Shown: in pieces, positions 60,727-64,000 of the stretch
Layout of the letters: each line of letters opens with the position of its first letter
How positions within the stretch are numbered: position 1 is the stretch's first letter
Origin: Spirochaetota bacterium
GTDB taxonomy: Bacteria; Spirochaetota; UBA4802; UBA5368
Reading direction: 5' to 3'
Length of the DNA stretch: 64,000 nucleotides
Assembly (NCBI GenBank): GCA_004297825.1
Contig: SCSX01000019.1
Span: 1-64,000, forward strand
Program-made: the position numbers and the translations under genes
The notes under the pieces: generated by a model
What the model was told of the DNA's origin: nothing
Seen by the model: only the letters and a program-made list of their open reading frames with translations
The model's database searches: none

Positions 60727-60792
60727 CTGCCTATTAATTTTGGTTGATTAATAACGGCATATAGGGCCAATGTGGCACATTATCAGCGCCGG

Positions 60793-60844
60793 CTTCATAT
60801 CGAGGATATGAAGGTAAGACAGAAGCGCACATGCGCTTTTTTTT
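60793..60844 (+). promoter_or_regulatory. infC leader: hairpin plus attenuator-like terminator
   Basis: CTTCATATC/GATATGAAG (60793-60813, 3-base loop) is followed by AAGCGC/GCGCTT (60823-60838) and a T run (60837-60844), which is a terminator 55 bases before infC. The pair resembles an attenuation leader of infC-rpmI-rplT operons, controlled by L20 or IF3 in other bacteria. It may equally terminate thrS transcription. Confidence 0.55.
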
Positions 60845-60898
60845 CGTTTCCCCCGTTTGGCCGGTCATAAAACTTTAGTTGCACGGGAAGGAGGGTGG

Positions 60899-61441
60899 TT
60901 GGCTCTCGACAAGTCGGATTCAAAGCGGTACAGGGTTAATGACCAGATACGGGCCTCGCAGGTTCGCCTGGTGGGAGAAGAGGGCGGGCCGCGCATCGTG
61001 CCTCTGGATGAGGCGATCACGCTCGCGAAGAGCAGGGAAATGGACCTGGTGGAAATCTCACCCGACCAGGACCCCCCGGTAGCGAAGATAATCGACTACA
61101 GCAAGTTCAGGTTCGAGCAGATAAAAAAGGCCAAGGAAGCGAAAAAGAAGCAGAAGATCATCCATATAAAGGAGATCAAATTCCGGCCTTCCATCAACCA
61201 GCACGACTACGTGCACAAGGTGAACCACGCGAAGGAGTTTCTGTCAAGGGGCGACAAGGTTAAGTTCACGCTTATGTTCCGCGGACGGGAAATCGTGCAC
61301 AATGACCTGGGCTTCAAGGTGATGGACAATATCAAGAGCGACCTGAAAGAGCTCGTGCTGATAGAGAAGTCGCCATCAATCGAGGGAAGGAATATCACCA
61401 TGATCGTTTCGCCCGTGGTGGCGAGCGGCCAGAAGAAGTGA
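60899..61441 (+). CDS. infC: Translation initiation factor IF-3
   Basis: A 180-residue IF-3 counted from TTG 60899, five bases after AAGGAGGG. The N domain starts SKRYRVNDQIRASQVRLVG, the linker is Lys-rich (KKAKEAKKKQKI) and the C domain holds FRPSINQHDY and KVKFTLMFRGREIVH. IF-3 prevents 50S joining and checks the start codon. infC normally uses a rare start codon, AUU in E. coli, for autocontrol; here TTG seems used, although a TTG at 60857 is also in frame. It is followed by rpmI and rplT. Confidence 0.93.
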   Translation: MALDKSDSKRYRVNDQIRASQVRLVGEEGGPRIVPLDEAITLAKSREMDLVEISPDQDPPVAKIIDYSKFRFEQIKKAKEAKKKQKIIHIKEIKFRPSINQHDYVHKVNHAKEFLSRGDKVKFTLMFRGREIVHNDLGFKVMDNIKSDLKELVLIEKSPSIEGRNITMIVSPVVASGQKK

Positions 61442-61493
61442 AATAAACGTACGCGGGCCTGTTCCGCGGACTTTCATAACGAGGAGACGGGAT

Positions 61494-61694
61494 ATGCCGA
61501 AGCTTAAAACGAACAGCGGCGCGAAGAAGCGCTTCAAGGTGACCAAGAACGGGAAGGTCAAGAAGGCGAACGGCTGGAGAAGCCACCTGCTCGAGGCCAA
61601 GTCCTCCGGACGGAAGCGCAAGCTCGGCAAGGCGACCCTCGTGCACGATTCCGAGGTCGATAAGATCCGCCGCATGATGCCGTATGCGTTTTAA
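61494..61694 (+). CDS. rpmI: 50S ribosomal protein L35
   Basis: A 66-residue L35: PKLKTNSGAKKRFKVTKNGK at the N terminus, then the basic central region (RSHLLEAKSSGRKRKLGKA) and RRMMPYAF at the end, all as in the family. ATG 61494 follows GAGGAGA. Between infC and rplT, the usual order. Its Cys-lacking, very basic sequence binds 23S rRNA. Confidence 0.97.
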   Translation: MPKLKTNSGAKKRFKVTKNGKVKKANGWRSHLLEAKSSGRKRKLGKATLVHDSEVDKIRRMMPYAF

Positions 61695-61738
61695 TGAATT
61701 ACGAAATCTATCAGTATTGATATTAAAGAGGTAACGTC

Positions 61739-62089
61739 ATGCCCAGAGCAACCACCGGAAGGATTCACCACAAAAGACGCGAGAAGATATTACAGGATGT
61801 TCAGGGATTTTTCGGCGCGCGGAAAAACCTTTTCAGGACCGCGAAGGACGCCCGCAGACGCGCGCTCGAAAACTCGTTCATTGACCGCCGCCGTAAGAAG
61901 CGCGAATTCAGGTCGCTCTGGATCACGAGGATCAACGCGGCTGCCCGCCTGAACGGAATGTCCTACAGCGTGCTCATCGCGGGACTCATCAAGGCCGGCA
62001 TCGAGGTGAACCGCAAGATCATGGCCGACCTGGCCGTAAGCGATCCCAAGGCGTTCAAACAGCTCGTTGATGCGGCAAAGGCGAAATAG
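61739..62089 (+). CDS. rplT: 50S ribosomal protein L20
   Basis: A 116-residue L20 with the long basic N-terminal tail ([18 protein letters not shown]), the [22 protein letters not shown] (in part) helix region and the globular C-terminal domain ([20 protein letters not shown]). It assembles early on 23S rRNA and represses its own operon in E. coli and B. subtilis. AAAGAGGT precedes ATG. The following barrel gene may overlap its end. Confidence 0.97.
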   Translation: MPRATTGRIHHKRREKILQDVQGFFGARKNLFRTAKDARRRALENSFIDRRRKKREFRSLWITRINAAARLNGMSYSVLIAGLIKAGIEVNRKIMADLAVSDPKAFKQLVDAAKAK

Positions 62090-63029
62090 GCCCGGTTCCG
62101 CGAACTCCGCCGGTCAGGGAAACCCGCTCGGCACATTGACAAGCGCCATGCTCATGGCGCTTGTGTTGTTTTCAGGCGCCCTCCCGCAGGCGCGCGCATC
62201 CATGCCCCTCACCGAAACCATCGCGACCCTGCCGGAGGGAGGAGCGGGCTTCTCCATCCGCGAGGAGTTTTTTACCCCGAAGGACGGGAGGAGGAGAGAA
62301 TACGCGGGGATAGACCTGGGGGCGCTTCCCTGGCTCAACCTGGGTTTCCGGTTCACCTACCTGCATGGCGACGGGGGATACGGCGGGCAGGGCGAGATCG
62401 GCGATGCGTTTATCAGGCTCTGGATGGATACGGGGGACTATCTCGGGGACAGGCTGCACACGGGCTTGCTTACTTACTTTCGGATACCCACGGGAAGGAA
62501 CGTGTACGAGGACCGGATATGGCGTAACATGGCCTACGGCAATAACGAGCTGAAAATCGGCCCGGTCATGCAATATGACGCGGGACACGAATTTTTCCAT
62601 GCCAACCTTTTCTATGCGTTCCGGGAGAGGGACCGGGAGGGCTTTTATGACCGCCTGAGACTGAATCCCCTTGACAAGGAGTTCTTTACCAGGGCGCTGG
62701 GACTCAATCCCGCGGCGCGCGGTTCATTTCTGGACCCGGCGCTTCTGGGTAACGATTACCTCGCTGTGGCCTGCGCGGTGAACACCTCCCGCGCATACCC
62801 CTTTATCCCGTTCATCGAACTATATGCCTCCCGGGGGATTTCCCCTGACCGTGAGACCCGGGGGCTCGGCATCGAAGGGTCCCGCCGTGTTTCACTGCTC
62901 GCCGGGCTTGGCCTGCGGTATTTTTTTTCCCAAGGCGTATTTGCGGGGGCATACGCGATCGCGAACCCGCTGCCGGGAGGGACGCGCTTCAGGGAGACCG
63001 CGGGCGTTGAAATGGCCGCATGGTTCTGA
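62070..63029 (+). CDS. Predicted outer-membrane beta-barrel protein
   Basis: A 319-residue exported protein. A hydrophobic stretch ([20 protein letters not shown]) is a signal peptide, and the mature part alternates polar and hydrophobic residues with many Tyr/Phe/Gly ([30 protein letters not shown]), ending in VEMAAWF, a C-terminal Phe typical for outer-membrane barrels. No family recognised, although it may be a transporter or porin-like. The start is uncertain: ATG 62070 (overlapping rplT by 20 bases) gives a basic N terminus, ATG 62148 and TTG 62136 are shorter options without a ribosome site. Confidence 0.7.
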   Translation: MRQRRNRPGSANSAGQGNPLGTLTSAMLMALVLFSGALPQARASMPLTETIATLPEGGAGFSIREEFFTPKDGRRREYAGIDLGALPWLNLGFRFTYLHGDGGYGGQGEIGDAFIRLWMDTGDYLGDRLHTGLLTYFRIPTGRNVYEDRIWRNMAYGNNELKIGPVMQYDAGHEFFHANLFYAFRERDREGFYDRLRLNPLDKEFFTRALGLNPAARGSFLDPALLGNDYLAVACAVNTSRAYPFIPFIELYASRGISPDRETRGLGIEGSRRVSLLAGLGLRYFFSQGVFAGAYAIANPLPGGTRFRETAGVEMAAWF

Positions 63030-63273
63030 AAATAAAAAGCTTGATTCCATCGTCATCGGAGTATACAATTTAAGTCAACGGGGATGCAATGCGCATCTCC
63101 ATTGCCGGTTCGTACGCGCGGGCTTTTTTGGTACATGTTTAGGCGCAATGCGCCGAAAATTACAGCAGGCGCAAAGGCCATGCGCGCAGGAAGCACGCTG
63201 CGCGCCCCTACTCACGGAGACAGAGTGGCTGAACCGGGTCGATTGATCATTTATTCTCTGGAGGTACGCAGCG
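63030..63273 (+). other. Intergenic region with hairpin
   Basis: A hairpin GGGGATGC/GCATCTCC lies near 63079-63099, and CGCGC-rich inverted bits near 63180-63215. TTGATT and TATACAAT around 63041-63070 may be a promoter. A stretch GGAGACAGAGTGGCTGAACC near 63219 resembles the D-arm part of tRNA-Ser but has no complete tRNA. Confidence 0.35.
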
Positions 63274-64000
63274 ATGATAACCATGCAGCAGCTTGAGGAG
63301 CTCGAAAGCAGGATAATTAAGGCGCTTCAGCTGATAGGCGACTTGCGCGTCGAAAACTCCCGCCTGGAATCGGACAACGAGAATCTGAAATCCATTGCCG
63401 AAGAGGCGAAACTCAGCCTCGAGGAAAAAGAGCAGGAAATTGTGCGCATCCAGCGCGAACTTGACGACACCGTGCGGGAACTCGCCGCCCTCAAGGACAA
63501 GGAAGAAGTGCTCGAGAAGAAACTCATAGAACTCCTGGGAAAGATGGACACGCTCAAGGTGGGATCATCGCCCGCAACCCCGGCGTCCAGGCCCGCCCCG
63601 GAGCCCCGCGCCGCCGAAAAGAGCGCTCCTTCGCCCGCAACTGCACGCGTCGCCGCCGAGCCCGAGATGGAAAGAGAGCCCTTCCGGGATGTCAACGTCG
63701 AGGTGGTTAAGGCCGGCGACGACATGGCGGCCGCCGATAAGGACGACGACATTATCATCATCGACGACGATACGGCGATGGCCGACGGCGATATCGCGAT
63801 CGAGCCCGCGAGGAAAAAAGGCGAGCCCGAGGACGAGATCATACTTATCGACGATGCGGGAGAGGATATCATCATAGACGACGTGGACCGCGAATCGGTA
63901 ATCATAGACGAGACCGAAAAGCCGGCCCCGAAAAAAGCCGAGCCCCCCAAGAAGAAGCAATCGTTCGACGTGCTTGAGAGCGACGACGATTTCCTCATAA
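63274..64000 (+). CDS. Coiled-coil protein with acidic IIIDD repeats (runs off window)
   Basis: The frame opens at ATG 63274 behind TGGAGGT and is still open at the last base, giving 242 residues. Residues 1-95 form a coiled coil with heptads (LEELESRIIKALQLIGDLRV, LEEKEQEIVRIQRELDDTVR), similar to ZapB-like or septum-site coiled coils. A Pro/Ala linker (100-130) leads to a strongly acidic part with repeated hydrophobic-acidic motifs: DIIIIDDD, EIILIDDAG, DIIIDDVD and VIIDE. Repeats of this type dock onto partner proteins. Not assigned to a family. Confidence 0.7.
   Translation, partial: MITMQQLEELESRIIKALQLIGDLRVENSRLESDNENLKSIAEEAKLSLEEKEQEIVRIQRELDDTVRELAALKDKEEVLEKKLIELLGKMDTLKVGSSPATPASRPAPEPRAAEKSAPSPATARVAAEPEMEREPFRDVNVEVVKAGDDMAAADKDDDIIIIDDDTAMADGDIAIEPARKKGEPEDEIILIDDAGEDIIIDDVDRESVIIDETEKPAPKKAEPPKKKQSFDVLESDDDFLI

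Noticed and set aside
63130-63215. Possible c-di-GMP riboswitch before the last gene
   Set aside because: CGCAAAGGCC-like pieces were seen but the conserved GEMM core and its stems could not be assembled.
63219-63245. Sequence like the 5' half of tRNA-Ser (GGAGACAGAGTGGCTGAACC)
   Set aside because: No anticodon or T arm follows and no cloverleaf can be made, so it was only mentioned as part of the intergenic region.

Overview
The window is about 59 kb of GC-rich chromosome (roughly 60% GC by eye) preceded by about 4.4 kb of clearly AT-rich DNA. The GC-rich part has lipoproteins with lipobox cysteines, a predicted outer-membrane barrel, Sec signal peptides and Shine-Dalgarno sites, so the host is a diderm bacterium. 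A long PilZ/DUF1577-like protein (24051-25217), a family I associate with Leptospira, suggests Spirochaetota. That placement is a low-confidence inference. No rRNA, transposase or CRISPR array was seen.

Region by region. Bases 1-4440: AT-rich island with a tightly coupled minus-strand operon (ParB/Srx-like, PD-(D/E)XK nuclease, SNF2-type helicase, second ParB/Srx-like) converging on the end of an Hsp90-like ATPase gene. This looks like an uncharacterised defence or DNA-maintenance module, and its right border lies against a truncated second nuclease gene. Bases 4.8-7.2 kb: a decayed MNT/HEPN toxin-antitoxin pair, a lipoprotein and a solitary MNT-type nucleotidyltransferase. Bases 7.4-16.2 kb: a divergent adenylate kinase, a cupin, a CorA-like channel with an altered signature, then an operon of a Gld-type ABC exporter (ATPase, permease, GldG-like, DUF4340) ending in a pyruvate kinase that lacks its C-terminal domain. 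Bases 16.3-31.2 kb: tRNA-Leu, two tRNA-Ser, ndk-adk, dnaX-ybaB-recR, der, a histone H1-like peptide, the PilZ protein, rluD-tsaE-tsaB, icd and a WYL regulator.

Bases 31.3-49.9 kb: two MFS transporters, MarR with an ICMT-like enzyme under shared operators, a universal stress protein, a GntR/corrinoid/UroD-type methyltransfer cluster, a TrmH-like methyltransferase, a geranylgeranyl-reductase-like flavoprotein, a GAF-SpoIIE phosphatase, a WecG/TagA glycosyltransferase, a methyltransferase plus radical SAM/SPASM pair, an SDR and a class III aminotransferase. Bases 49.9-58.6 kb: a less GC-rich accessory stretch with NudC, HxlR and a tautomerase, a secreted lipase, alpha/beta hydrolases, a cupin, a metallo-hydrolase, TetR and DUF4833, ending beside a tRNA 3'-half remnant. 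Bases 58.7-64 kb: tRNA-Val, thrS, infC, rpmI, rplT, an outer-membrane barrel and a truncated coiled-coil protein.

Intergenic DNA carries several repeat families: long perfect palindromes with the core GAAGGCGCG/CGCGCCTTC at gene ends, a CGTGTAAGA element present at least five times, and a GGGGCGAAGCCCC repeat in tandem at 16.5-16.8 kb with another copy at 57 kb. Paired operator-like sequences link MarR to the ICMT-like gene, and TetR to a hydrolase gene 4 kb away.
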